Below, piece after piece: positions 1-7,712 of a stretch of 64,000 nucleotides of DNA. The notes beneath the pieces were generated by a model, which worked only from the letters and a program-made list of their open reading frames with translations, was not told where the DNA came from and made no database searches. The stretch comes from an uncultured Chloracidobacterium sp. (GTDB taxonomy: Bacteria; Acidobacteriota; Blastocatellia; Pyrinomonadales; Pyrinomonadaceae). The translations under genes were made by a program, and so were the position numbers. Location: assembly GCA_936914845.1 (NCBI GenBank), contig CAKZGE010000006.1:1-64000 (forward strand), written 5' to 3'. Position 1 is the first letter of the stretch. Each line of letters starts with the position of its first letter.

Positions 1-55
1 CGATCGTCCCGATATTCACGTGCGGTTTCGACCTGTCAAATTTTTCCTTACTCAT
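1..55 (-). CDS. tuf: Elongation factor Tu, N-terminal fragment (cut by window edge)
   Basis: The reverse strand reads MSKEKFDRSKPHVNIGTI, the standard EF-Tu amino terminus leading into the first GTP-binding loop; the rest lies outside the window. EF-Tu delivers aminoacyl-tRNA to the ribosome. A good ribosome binding site (AGGAG) lies just before the ATG. It follows fusA by 26 bases, as expected for the last gene of the str operon. The identification rests on 18 residues plus operon position. Confidence 0.93.
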   Translation of the reverse strand, partial: MSKEKFDRSKPHVNIGTI

Positions 56-81
56 AGTTTCTCCTCGAAAATTATGTGCTT

Positions 82-2184
82 TTAGCTGCTTGCTCCGGTG
101 CCTTTGATCTTCGCGATCACTTCTTCGGCGACATTACGCGGGGCTTCATTGTATCTTTCAAAATGCATGCTAGATGTGGCTCGTCCCTGGGTCGCTGAGC
201 GGAGATCGGTGGTATATCCGAACATTTCCGAAAGCGGGACAAAAGCCGTAACGACGGTCACATTGCCCGGACGCGGTTCCATCTTGTCGATCTGGCCGCG
301 GCGACGGTTAAGATCGCCGTTGACAGCTCCCATATATTCCTCCGGCGTAACGACCTCAACGCGCATGATCGGCTCAAGAAGTACCGGTTTTGCCTTTTTG
401 ACCGCATCTTGAAATGCGAAGGAACCGGCCAATTTGAATGAGATCTCGTCGGAATCGACTTCGTGGTACGAACCAAAAAGAAGACGTACGCGGATATCGA
501 CCATTTCGTAGCCGGCGAGAAAACCGCGAAGCATTGCATCGCGAACGCCTTCCATGGTCGGCTTAATGAACTGACGCGGAATAGAACCGCCGGTGATCTT
601 GTCTTCGAAGACAAAACCTTCGCCCGGAGCCGGTTCGATCTCAAGTTCGACGTGGCCGAATTTACCGCGGCCGCCGGACTGCTTCTTATAGATCTCTTTG
701 CCCGGTGCTCCGGTGGTGATCGTTTCACGGTACGCGACCTGCGGCTTACCGACATTCGCCTCGACACCGAATTCGCGCTTCATGCGGTCAACGATGATCT
801 CAAGGTGAAGTTCGCCCATACCGGCGATAATGGTCTGACCGGTCTCGTGGTCGCTGTTGACCTGAAAGCTGGGATCTTCTTGAGCCAAGCGGCTAAGAGC
901 GACGCCCATTTTATCCTGATCTTGGCGAGTTTTGGGCTCGACCGCAACACGGACGACCGGATCCGGAAACTCCATCGATTCGAGAACGATCGGATGACTT
1001 TCGTCAGAAACGGTGTCGCCGGTCGTGACATTTTTCATGCCGCCGATAGCGACGATCTCGCCTGCCGAAGCCGTTTCGAGATCTTCACGCTTGTTCGCGT
1101 GCATAAGCATCAGGCGGCCGACGCGCTCTTTAGAATTTTTGATGGTATTAAGAACATACGATCCGGAATTGACCGTTCCGGAATAGATACGAACGAAAGC
1201 CAACTGGCCGAGGTGCTTATCAGCCATCAGCTTAAAGACCAGGCCTGAAAAAGGAGCTTTCGGATCCGCCGGGCGGGTTTCCACCTCGCCGGTACGCGGA
1301 TTGGTGCCTTCGACAGCCGGAATATCAAGCGGGCTCGGCAAATAATCGACAACGGCGTCAAGCAACGTCTGGACACCTTTGTTCTTAAAGGCTGAACCGG
1401 TAACGACCGGAACGATCTTCATTGCCAGCGTTCCTTTACGGAGGGCAGCTCGGATCTCTTCTTCGGATATCTCTTCGCCTTCGAGGTATTTCAGCATCAA
1501 TTCATCATCGATGCTTGAGACGGCTTCGACCAGCTTGTCGCGAGCGGCCTGGGCGGCGTCAACGAGATCCGCCGGGATATCAACAACCTGATATTCCGCC
1601 CCTTTGGTCTCATCGTTCCACACCAATCCCTTCATTCTGATCAGATCGACGACACCCTTCAGGTTCTCTTCAAGGCCGATCGGGATCTGCAAGGCGACCG
1701 CGTTGGCACCAAGGCGGGTGATGATCGAATCGAACGACCGATCGAACGAAGCACCGGCCCGGTCCAGCTTGTTGATAAAGCAGATACGCGGAACGCCATA
1801 CTTATCAGCCTGACGCCAAACCGTTTCAGATTGCGGCTCCACGCCGGCCACTCCGTCAAAAACGCAAACCGCTCCATCGAGAACGCGAAGCGAGCGCTCG
1901 ACTTCCATGGTGAAGTCAACGTGGCCCGGTGTATCAATGATATTGATGCGGTGCTCAGCACCATTACGCTTCCAAAAACAGGTAGTTGCAGCGGATGTGA
2001 TCGTGATGCCGCGCTCTTGCTCCTGCTCCATCCAGTCCATCGTCGCGGTACCTTCGTGCACCTCGCCGATCTTGTGGGAAACACCTGTGTAGAAAAGAAC
2101 GCGCTCAGTTGTCGTGGTCTTTCCGGCGTCAATGTGGGCCATGATGCCGATGTTTCTATATCTGTCTAAACTAATGTTTGCCAT
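82..2184 (-). CDS. fusA: Elongation factor G
   Basis: EF-G is the GTPase that moves tRNA and mRNA through the ribosome after peptide-bond formation and helps RRF recycle ribosomes. The 700 residues match the usual length. The GTPase domain shows G1 AHIDAGKT (16-23), G3 DTPGHVD (84-90) and G4 NKLD (138-141); the GGSIPRQFIKP stretch of domain IV and the C-terminal domain V are present. It sits between rpsG and tuf on the minus strand in the conserved rpsL-rpsG-fusA-tuf order. No sign of truncation or frameshift. Confidence 0.98.
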   Translation of the reverse strand: MANISLDRYRNIGIMAHIDAGKTTTTERVLFYTGVSHKIGEVHEGTATMDWMEQEQERGITITSAATTCFWKRNGAEHRINIIDTPGHVDFTMEVERSLRVLDGAVCVFDGVAGVEPQSETVWRQADKYGVPRICFINKLDRAGASFDRSFDSIITRLGANAVALQIPIGLEENLKGVVDLIRMKGLVWNDETKGAEYQVVDIPADLVDAAQAARDKLVEAVSSIDDELMLKYLEGEEISEEEIRAALRKGTLAMKIVPVVTGSAFKNKGVQTLLDAVVDYLPSPLDIPAVEGTNPRTGEVETRPADPKAPFSGLVFKLMADKHLGQLAFVRIYSGTVNSGSYVLNTIKNSKERVGRLMLMHANKREDLETASAGEIVAIGGMKNVTTGDTVSDESHPIVLESMEFPDPVVRVAVEPKTRQDQDKMGVALSRLAQEDPSFQVNSDHETGQTIIAGMGELHLEIIVDRMKREFGVEANVGKPQVAYRETITTGAPGKEIYKKQSGGRGKFGHVELEIEPAPGEGFVFEDKITGGSIPRQFIKPTMEGVRDAMLRGFLAGYEMVDIRVRLLFGSYHEVDSDEISFKLAGSFAFQDAVKKAKPVLLEPIMRVEVVTPEEYMGAVNGDLNRRRGQIDKMEPRPGNVTVVTAFVPLSEMFGYTTDLRSATQGRATSSMHFERYNEAPRNVAEEVIAKIKGTGASS

Positions 2185-2220
2185 TTTCTTAGCTATTAAA
2201 TCTCAGCTTTCGGGCTTCTA

Positions 2221-2691
2221 TTAAAATCTGTAATGAGCGAAAGCACGGTTAGCTTCTGCCATACGGTGCACATCGTCCTTTTTCTTGACCGCTCCGCCGC
2301 GTCCCTGCGTAGAATCGAGCAGTTCGTTCACCAACCGGTCTTCCATCGTCTTTTCGCTGCGGTTGCGGGCGTTTGAAACGATCCAGCGGATAGCGAGCGT
2401 GTTACGACGGTCTTTGGTAACTTCAAGCGGCACCTGATAGGTGGCTCCGCCGATACGGCGTGATTTGACCTCAAGTGTCGGGGCGACCGTTTCAAGGGCC
2501 TTTTTGAAGACCTTGAGCGGCTCTTCGCCGGTCTTTTCGCCGATCTTGTTCATCGCCTTGTAAAAAATATCCTCAGCGGTGGTCTTTTTACCCTGCAGCA
2601 TCAAACCGTTAATGAATTTAGTAACGATCGTGCTGTTATAGATCGGATCGGGCAAGATCTCTCTTTTCGCTGCAACTCTTCTTCTAGCCAT
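2221..2691 (-). CDS. rpsG: 30S ribosomal protein S7
   Basis: S7 nucleates assembly of the 30S head by binding the 3' major domain of 16S rRNA, and it contacts tRNA in the E site. The 156-residue length is typical, the MARRRVAAKREILPDPIYNS start is characteristic, and the SRRIGGATYQVP segment is the conserved S7 signature region. It is the second gene of the str operon, 36 bases upstream of fusA. In other bacteria S7 can repress its own operon; that is not demonstrated by anything visible here. Confidence 0.98.
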   Translation of the reverse strand: MARRRVAAKREILPDPIYNSTIVTKFINGLMLQGKKTTAEDIFYKAMNKIGEKTGEEPLKVFKKALETVAPTLEVKSRRIGGATYQVPLEVTKDRRNTLAIRWIVSNARNRSEKTMEDRLVNELLDSTQGRGGAVKKKDDVHRMAEANRAFAHYRF

Positions 2692-2729
2692 ATGCTTATA
2701 TACTTAGCGGCGGACTGCCCGCCGGGTAA

Positions 2730-3110
2730 CTATTTTGCTCCTTTCGGACGCTTCGCACCGTATTTCGAACGGGCCTGATTACGATTAGCAACACCCGAAG
2801 CATCGAGCGTTCCGCGGATGACGTGATAACGAACACCCGGAAGATCCTTGACACGGCCGCCGCGGATAAGCACGATCGAGTGCTCCTGCAGGTTGTGGCC
2901 GATACCCGGAATATAGGTCGTAACTTCGATCTGGTTGGTCAAACGCACACGGGCGACCTTGCGAAGAGCCGAATTCGGCTTTTTCGGGGTCTGGGTGTAA
3001 ACACGAGTACAAACTCCGCGCTTTTGCGGATTTGCCTGCAGGGCAGGGCTCGCCGTTTTATATTTGACTTGCTGGCGTCCTTTACGGACCAATTGGTTGA
3101 TCGTCGGCAT
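2730..3110 (-). CDS. rpsL: 30S ribosomal protein S12
   Basis: S12 sits at the decoding centre of the 30S subunit and affects fidelity. At 126 residues it is full length. The TPKKPNSALRKVARVRLT block contains Lys43, and GRVKDLPGV contains Lys88; both are the wild-type residues whose replacement gives streptomycin resistance in other species, so no resistance change is seen here. Asp89, the residue methylthiolated by RimO in other bacteria, is present. First gene of the str operon, preceded by a long untranslated leader. Confidence 0.98.
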   Translation of the reverse strand: MPTINQLVRKGRQQVKYKTASPALQANPQKRGVCTRVYTQTPKKPNSALRKVARVRLTNQIEVTTYIPGIGHNLQEHSIVLIRGGRVKDLPGVRYHVIRGTLDASGVANRNQARSKYGAKRPKGAK

Positions 3111-3198
3111 ATTTATCTTTTATATAGCACCGGTGCAGCGATCGGCTGCGGCCGGATTTAAAATCCCGAAAGGCAAAAGTTATCTCTCGCCTGACTCT

Positions 3199-3216
3199 TG
3201 CCGGAAATTTCCGGCA
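3199..3216. promoter_or_regulatory. 18-bp perfect palindrome in the str operon leader
   Basis: The sequence TGCCGGAAATTTCCGGCA is a perfect inverted repeat with no spacer, about 90 bases before rpsL. It could be a protein-binding operator or, in RNA, part of a leader structure for autogenous control. A second small hairpin, GGTGT-TGGA-ACACC, lies at 3323-3336 in the same leader. Function is inferred from position only. Confidence 0.45.
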
Positions 3217-3437
3217 GTTAGCACAAGTTCACTTGCGTATATATTAAACTGGATAAACTCAACAGAAGACCCGAACTTTGCTGTAGCGTGGCATATAAAG
3301 AAAAGATCCGTTCTTGCCCGCAGGTGTTGGAACACCCCGTTTACGCTACAATTCCTGCTTTGATCTTCAAAAGAACATCCCGCAGTTCCATAACAGAACC
3401 GCACTGTAAACCAGACCGTTAAAGTCCGAAACTCTAG

Positions 3438-3466
3438 ATACTATTATTTAATAAAAAACTTGTCAA
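3438..3466 (-). promoter_or_regulatory. Predicted str operon promoter
   Basis: On the minus strand a perfect -35 box TTGACA (3466-3461) is separated by 17 bases from a -10 box TAGTAT (3443-3438). Transcription would start near 3430 and give a leader of about 320 nt before rpsL at 3110. Apart from the palindrome and small hairpin noted in the leader, I see no gene between 3111 and 3576. Confidence 0.7.
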
Positions 3467-3576
3467 GCCGCCTTGCGGATATTTTAAAGTTGTCTCGAAT
3501 GGGCCTTTTGCGGGCGGCCGCTTGTTTCACCGGGTCATATTTGCTTAAATGTTTGTTTGCAATTCGGACAGGCTCA

Positions 3577-4626
3577 ATGATTATGGAAAACGCATTCTTT
3601 TCTTACCTTAATAAATACGACGAAGCGGCATGGGCAGCGGCCGTGGAAAACCTGCTGCCGCAGATCCATGAAGTTGACCGCAATGCGATAGTGATCTGGT
3701 TTCGCTTTTATCCGCTCGGACTTTTCCGGGCGTTAGAATCGGCAGAAGACCGCGAAGCGGCTATCCGCGGATTTGCCCTGCAGGGCGATTTTCTTTTAAA
3801 GGACCAGATCGACCGCTCGCATGAATTCCTTTATGGCCATCGCTATTGGAAAGCTGTAAAGGCGGCGATAGAGGCGGAAGCCGCAGTTTTCGAAGGCCGT
3901 GAGATCGAGCTCGATGAAGAGATCAGACAGATAGCCGCCATGGTGGCCGAAAAGGTCAAAGCGGACACATCTTTGCTGATCGCGATCACGGCCGCGGGGA
4001 TGATGACGCTCGTTCAATCGGGCCTGGAAGCATTTAAGGCAGCCGCCGGCGAACCGCGGAAGCCGTCGGGGTTGATGGCGGGTTCGGCTGATGCGGTCGC
4101 TGCTTCGCGAAAGAATGACGATTCACAGGGCGTATTCGGCTTTTTGAAGACCGTCAACAAAAAGTTTTCTATCATCTATGACGAATATGACAGGAAGGGC
4201 AAATTCCCGATCACGCTCGACCAACAGGTGACCAACGCGTCCGCTGCGGACCACACGAAAGATTGGCAGAAATTGGACGAACGACGTTGGGAAGGCGTAA
4301 TTCCGGTAGAATGTACAGCCGCTTCGTGCGGCACCTGCTGGGTCGGCGTGCTCGGCGGCGAAGACAAGCTTTCAGAAGTGAAGCGTCGCGAAAGGCGGCA
4401 GATGAAGGTCTTCGGCTATGGCCAAGGAGATGCTGAAAAGCCCGTCATTCGTTTGGCCTGCCAGGCTCATGCGCTTGGCAATGCAACTATTGCGATCGCT
4501 CCGTGGAATGGTGTTTTTGGCAAGAAGATCTATGGCAACGTCGATGAACTCGAGCTAGAACCGGCAACGACATCGGCTCAAAAATTGCGTGAAACGATAG
4601 CCGACGCTGTTTCAGACAACAACTGA
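3577..4626 (+). CDS. Protein with C-terminal plant-type 2Fe-2S ferredoxin domain
   Basis: The last third has the ferredoxin cysteine pattern C246-x4-C251-x2-C254 (ECTAASCGTCW) with a fourth cysteine at 295 (RLACQAH), which fits a plant-type [2Fe-2S] cluster. The first 240 residues are mostly helical, with no motif I recognise and one possible hydrophobic stretch (LLIAITAAGMMTLVQ). An upstream extension of the frame to 3460 exists but overlaps the str promoter, so I start at the ATG at 3577 (3583 is also possible). The role is probably electron transfer or redox regulation, but the partner is unknown. It ends at a strong terminator shared with the convergent SDR gene. Confidence 0.75.
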   Translation: MIMENAFFSYLNKYDEAAWAAAVENLLPQIHEVDRNAIVIWFRFYPLGLFRALESAEDREAAIRGFALQGDFLLKDQIDRSHEFLYGHRYWKAVKAAIEAEAAVFEGREIELDEEIRQIAAMVAEKVKADTSLLIAITAAGMMTLVQSGLEAFKAAAGEPRKPSGLMAGSADAVAASRKNDDSQGVFGFLKTVNKKFSIIYDEYDRKGKFPITLDQQVTNASAADHTKDWQKLDERRWEGVIPVECTAASCGTCWVGVLGGEDKLSEVKRRERRQMKVFGYGQGDAEKPVIRLACQAHALGNATIAIAPWNGVFGKKIYGNVDELELEPATTSAQKLRETIADAVSDNN

Positions 4627-4643
4627 TCCGGCTTCGTGAATTT

Positions 4644-4686
4644 AAAAAGCTTCGCAGCGGCATTTTCCCGACTGCGAAGCTTTTTT
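4644..4686. terminator. Bidirectional rho-independent terminator
   Basis: A perfect 14-bp stem (AAAAAGCTTCGCAG paired with CTGCGAAGCTTTTT, loop 4658-4671) with A-rich and T-rich flanks lies between two convergent genes, so it can stop transcription from both sides. Confidence 0.9.
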
Positions 4687-4706
4687 AATGCTGGACACAG
4701 CGGCTT

Positions 4707-5453
4707 TTACCAGGGCAATTCTTCACCGAGGTAGATGAACTTGCCGGTATAGCCCGGCGCTTCGAGTGTTGCCAGTGCGACGGACGTCTTCGCCCCTTCT
4801 TCGACCGGTATCTCACCATTAGCGTTCATATCCGTTACGACCGAACCCGGATGAGCCGCATTGACCAAGATCGGCGTATCTTTCAATTCCCACGCTAGAT
4901 GAACAGCATAGCCATTCAAAGCGGTCTTTGAAACGTCATAGGCCGGAACCTTGTAACCATATATCGGCGATGCGGGATCGGAATGAAGGCCAAGTGAACC
5001 AAGCATGCTGGAGAGAAAAACGATGCGGCCCGCCGATGACCTTTTTACTAAGGGCAGCAGCGTTTGGGTAACGGCGATGGTGTTAAAGAAATTAGTGTCG
5101 AAAGTTTTCCGAAATGTTTCGATAGACGTCCGGCTCGCCGGCACAAGCACACCTTCCGGACCGACCTCGTCCGGTAATGAAATGCCTGCATTATTGATCA
5201 GGATATCGAGCCTGCCGTATTTTTCATCGATCGTTTTGAAAGCGGCCGCATGCGTGGCGACATCGTCAACGTCTATGTTTATATATTCCGCGTCCAATCC
5301 ATCGTTCTTGAGTTGCGATGCTGCCTCGATGCCTTTTGCTTCGCTTCTGGCCCCGACAAGGACTTTGATCCCCTGATTCCCCAGTTGACGAGCGGTCTCG
5401 AATCCGATCCCGCGATTTGCTCCGGTAATAAGTGCTATTTTTTTATCAGACAT
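4707..5453 (-). CDS. SDR-family NAD(P)-dependent oxidoreductase
   Basis: A classical short-chain dehydrogenase of 248 residues. The cofactor-binding TGANRGIG lies at 10-17, NNAG at 87-90, catalytic Ser near 148-149, and Tyr172-x3-Lys176 in YDVSK. It should interconvert an alcohol and a ketone or aldehyde with NAD(P)H; the substrate cannot be read from the sequence. It is transcribed in the same direction as the Rrf2 regulator upstream, and a perfect inverted repeat resembling the regulator's own promoter site sits in the 67-bp gap, so it is probably under Rrf2 control. Confidence 0.93.
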   Translation of the reverse strand: MSDKKIALITGANRGIGFETARQLGNQGIKVLVGARSEAKGIEAASQLKNDGLDAEYINIDVDDVATHAAAFKTIDEKYGRLDILINNAGISLPDEVGPEGVLVPASRTSIETFRKTFDTNFFNTIAVTQTLLPLVKRSSAGRIVFLSSMLGSLGLHSDPASPIYGYKVPAYDVSKTALNGYAVHLAWELKDTPILVNAAHPGSVVTDMNANGEIPVEEGAKTSVALATLEAPGYTGKFIYLGEELPW

Positions 5454-5480
5454 TATTTTTACTCCTAACTATAATTCAAA

Positions 5481-5507
5481 GAATTGTTACTTTCAGATTA
5501 ACAATTC
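5481..5507. promoter_or_regulatory. Predicted Rrf2 operator upstream of the SDR gene
   Basis: A perfect inverted repeat GAATTGTTA / TAACAATTC with a 9-base spacer. It shares TGTTACTTT and ACAATT with the site in front of the regulator gene (5932-5956), as expected for two binding sites of one repressor. Confidence 0.6.
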
Positions 5508-5520
5508 AATCCAAAAAAAT

Positions 5521-5931
5521 TTATTCTTCGACGGCGACATCTGCCAACGTCATCTGTCCAAGAGTCGCTTCGGCAGATGCCTGTGTGCGGTCCAAAACAT
5601 CCGACAACTTTGATTTAATGGTGCAGCTGATCTGACATGTGACATTTTCCGGGTATTTATGAATGGAAAAAACACTTGGTGCATCAACTGCTTTGTAGAT
5701 ATCGAGCAAAGTAATCGACCGCGGATCGCGGGCAAGAGCGGTGGAACCGTTCTGGCCGGTAGCAGTGACAACAAGCCCGGCCTTGGAAAGCTTCGCCAGC
5801 ACCCGCCGCACGAAGCTGGCACCGGTATTTACGCTTGAAGCCAATCCGGACGATGTCGCTTCGTGGCCGGGCAGATGGGCTAAACTGGCCATAATGTGTA
5901 CCGCGATCGAAAATTGCGTATTCACCGCCAT
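5521..5931 (-). CDS. Rrf2-family transcriptional regulator
   Basis: The 136-residue protein has the Rrf2 winged-helix layout: an N-terminal FSIAVHIMASLAHL helix, a recognition region GASFVRRVLAKLSKAGLV (37-54) and a C-terminal dimer helix. Only two cysteines (99 and 103, TCQISC) lie in the sensor loop, where Fe-S members such as IscR or NsrR have three, so thiol redox sensing or a non-cluster ligand is more likely. It lies immediately upstream of the SDR gene and probably represses both genes through the shared operator. The start codon directly abuts its operator, so the transcript may be leaderless. Confidence 0.9.
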   Translation of the reverse strand: MAVNTQFSIAVHIMASLAHLPGHEATSSGLASSVNTGASFVRRVLAKLSKAGLVVTATGQNGSTALARDPRSITLLDIYKAVDAPSVFSIHKYPENVTCQISCTIKSKLSDVLDRTQASAEATLGQMTLADVAVEE

Positions 5932-5968
5932 AACTGTTACTTTAATAGTTACAATTACCGTTTGTCAA
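5932..5968 (-). promoter_or_regulatory. Promoter and operator of the Rrf2 gene
   Basis: On the minus strand a -35 TTGACA (5968-5963) is followed by an imperfect palindrome (5956-5932) containing AATTGTAACTATTAAAGT, which would cover the -10 region. It matches the SDR-side site at about 18 of 22 aligned positions. No ribosome binding site fits between it and the ATG. Confidence 0.55.
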
Positions 5969-6021
5969 GCGCGAGCAAGGCGGCGGGACGACCAAATGCC
6001 TTTTCGCCGCGGCGGTCGGCA

Positions 6022-6462
6022 TCAGCCGAAACGGTCCGTATTGTTCATGCGAACAACGCGGGCGGCGGCGTGTTCAGACAAGTAAAGCTCAGCGGACGCG
6101 GCCGTATCGTGATCAACGCGAACCTGTAGCTTGAAAGCTCCGGACGAAGGATCGTTGCCGCCGAGTGCTTTTGCCTGCCAGACACCGGCGATGATACCAC
6201 CCTTAATAGGAGCCACCGGCAATCTTTCGCTGACGTTGCCCTGCGGCGAGACGAATACAACATCGATGTGGGCCATCTTCACGACCGGCATTTTTGCGAG
6301 TGTGATCGTAAAGCCGACAGGATTTCCCACGGCTGCTTCACGAGAGTTCCATTGTACGGAACTGATGACGACACCGGGCCCTGACCTCGGCTGCGGTTGA
6401 TTTCTGACGTTTTGCGGTTGCTGCACCGGATTTCGATTGCCCGGCCCGAATATTCGCGACAT
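6022..6462 (-). CDS. Small protein of unknown function
   Basis: A 146-residue protein beginning MSRIFGPGNRNPVQQPQ. I chose this start because GGAGGTG sits eight bases upstream. After a Pro/Gln/Asn-rich region of about 30 residues comes a compact beta-rich domain (VVISSVQWNSREAAVGNPV to YLSEH) that looks like an immunoglobulin-like or C2-like sandwich. There is no signal peptide and no catalytic motif. It is divergent from the EamA transporter gene. I do not recognise the family. Confidence 0.6.
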   Translation of the reverse strand: MSRIFGPGNRNPVQQPQNVRNQPQPRSGPGVVISSVQWNSREAAVGNPVGFTITLAKMPVVKMAHIDVVFVSPQGNVSERLPVAPIKGGIIAGVWQAKALGGNDPSSGAFKLQVRVDHDTAASAELYLSEHAAARVVRMNNTDRFG

Positions 6463-6609
6463 AGAATTGCACCTCCGTTGGTTGCGGCGTTTTTGACATT
6501 CCGCCTGTTTCAATACGCGATAAAACCCGGTGCTAAGTATCAACCGCCACCGACAAAGGCATTTCGTGAGATTGCCTATCACCCAAGGGCAGTTTAGACT
6601 CATCCTTTT

Positions 6610-7509
6610 ATGGCCGCAGAGACCGCTCCGAAAAAGTCTGTTGACCCGCTGATGCTGGTGGCTATCGCCGTGCTTTTATGGAGCACGGGCGGGCTCTTTA
6701 TCAAGCTGACGACGCTGGACGCTTTTGCGGTGAATCTCGGCAGGTCGAGCTTGGCGGCCGTTGTGGTGCTGGCATTCACCTATAAAAAGGGACTGCGGCC
6801 GGATCTCTTTACACTGTTTACATCGCTGCTCTACGCCGGAACGCTGATCGCCTTTGTTTACGCGACGAAAAACACAACTGCCGCGAACGCGATCTTCCTT
6901 CAATATACGGCTCCGGTCTATATTCTGGTGCTTTCGCCGTTCATCCTGAAAGAAAGCTTTCGGTTCGGCGACCTGATCACGGTCGTCGTGTGTCTGGCGG
7001 GCATGTCGCTTTTCTTTTTGGAAGAACCTTCGCCGCAGAACGGCCTGGCAAAGAACATATTTGCCGGAAACATTGCGGCTTTAGTTTCGGGACTATTTTT
7101 CGGGCTTTACTTTATATACCTGCGGCATCCGCGTTCGCTGAAAAGAAACCCTTCGATATCGGTTTTCTACGGCAATTTGATCGTCGTCGCTCTGATGCTT
7201 CCCTTTCTGATCGCCTCGCCGCCTCAGCATATCGGCCTGCTCGATATCATTGCGGTATCATCTCTGGGCATCTTTCAGATCGGCGTTTCTTACATATTAT
7301 TCACAAAGGGAATGGCCGGCGGTGTGCGTTCGATGGACGCAAGCATCGTCGGTTTCATCGAACCTCTTTTCAATCCGGTCTGGGTTTTCCTGTTCATTGG
7401 CGAACGCCCATCCATGTGGGCCATGATCGGCGGCGGCGTTATCATCGCCGCGGTCGGTTTTCATACCTTTCGCCAGCAAATAAGATCGCGGAAGACAATT
7501 GCCGCGTGA
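6610..7509 (+). CDS. EamA/DMT-superfamily transporter
   Basis: A 299-residue integral membrane protein with about ten hydrophobic helices arranged as two five-helix EamA repeats. The start MLVAIAVLLWSTGGLFIKL is the typical first helix with the W-S/G-T-G motif, and the second repeat begins near FAGNIAALVSGLFFGLYF. Members export or import amino acids and other metabolites across the inner membrane; the substrate cannot be assigned. It is monocistronic and followed by the pckG leader region. Confidence 0.88.
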   Translation: MAAETAPKKSVDPLMLVAIAVLLWSTGGLFIKLTTLDAFAVNLGRSSLAAVVVLAFTYKKGLRPDLFTLFTSLLYAGTLIAFVYATKNTTAANAIFLQYTAPVYILVLSPFILKESFRFGDLITVVVCLAGMSLFFLEEPSPQNGLAKNIFAGNIAALVSGLFFGLYFIYLRHPRSLKRNPSISVFYGNLIVVALMLPFLIASPPQHIGLLDIIAVSSLGIFQIGVSYILFTKGMAGGVRSMDASIVGFIEPLFNPVWVFLFIGERPSMWAMIGGGVIIAAVGFHTFRQQIRSRKTIAA

Positions 7510-7536
7510 CCGCTCCGCTCGGATGCGGCAAACAAT

Positions 7537-7561
7537 AAATTTAATATTAGATATTAAATTT
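7537..7561. promoter_or_regulatory. Long AT-only palindrome upstream of pckG
   Basis: Eleven-base arms (AAATTTAATAT and its exact complement) flank a TAG centre. It lies between the transporter gene and pckG and could be an operator, or a weak hairpin ending the transporter transcript because T residues follow. A further spaced inverted repeat, TCACAGC / GCTGTGA, follows within about 50 bases. Confidence 0.5.
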
Positions 7562-7623
7562 TTTCACAGCGTCCATTAAGGATTTTGATTATGCTGTGAT
7601 AAACTCTAATTATCGTTTAGCGA

Positions 7624-7659
7624 AGAAGGTCTTATCACACCTTCTATTTTTATTTTTTT
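7624..7659 (+). terminator. Terminator or attenuator in the pckG leader
   Basis: A perfect 7-bp stem AGAAGGT / ACCTTCT with an 8-base loop is followed by ATTTTTATTTTTTT. It is 54 bases before the pckG start. If pckG is transcribed from a promoter upstream of it (for example TTGATT-16-TAATTA around 7586-7613) this would be an attenuator; otherwise it ends the transporter transcript. Confidence 0.65.
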
Positions 7660-7712
7660 GATCAGATAGAACCTTATTAAAATAAAGCCTTGATCTTTGG
7701 AGAAAAGGATAG

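Noticed and set aside
463..1248. A 261-residue open frame on the plus strand inside fusA
   Set aside because: It is antisense to the conserved EF-G gene, has no ribosome binding site and no family resemblance; produced by codon bias of the real gene.
3460..3576. Upstream extension of the 2Fe-2S protein
   Set aside because: It overlaps the -35/-10 region of the str promoter and adds non-domain residues; the ATG at 3577 is preferred.
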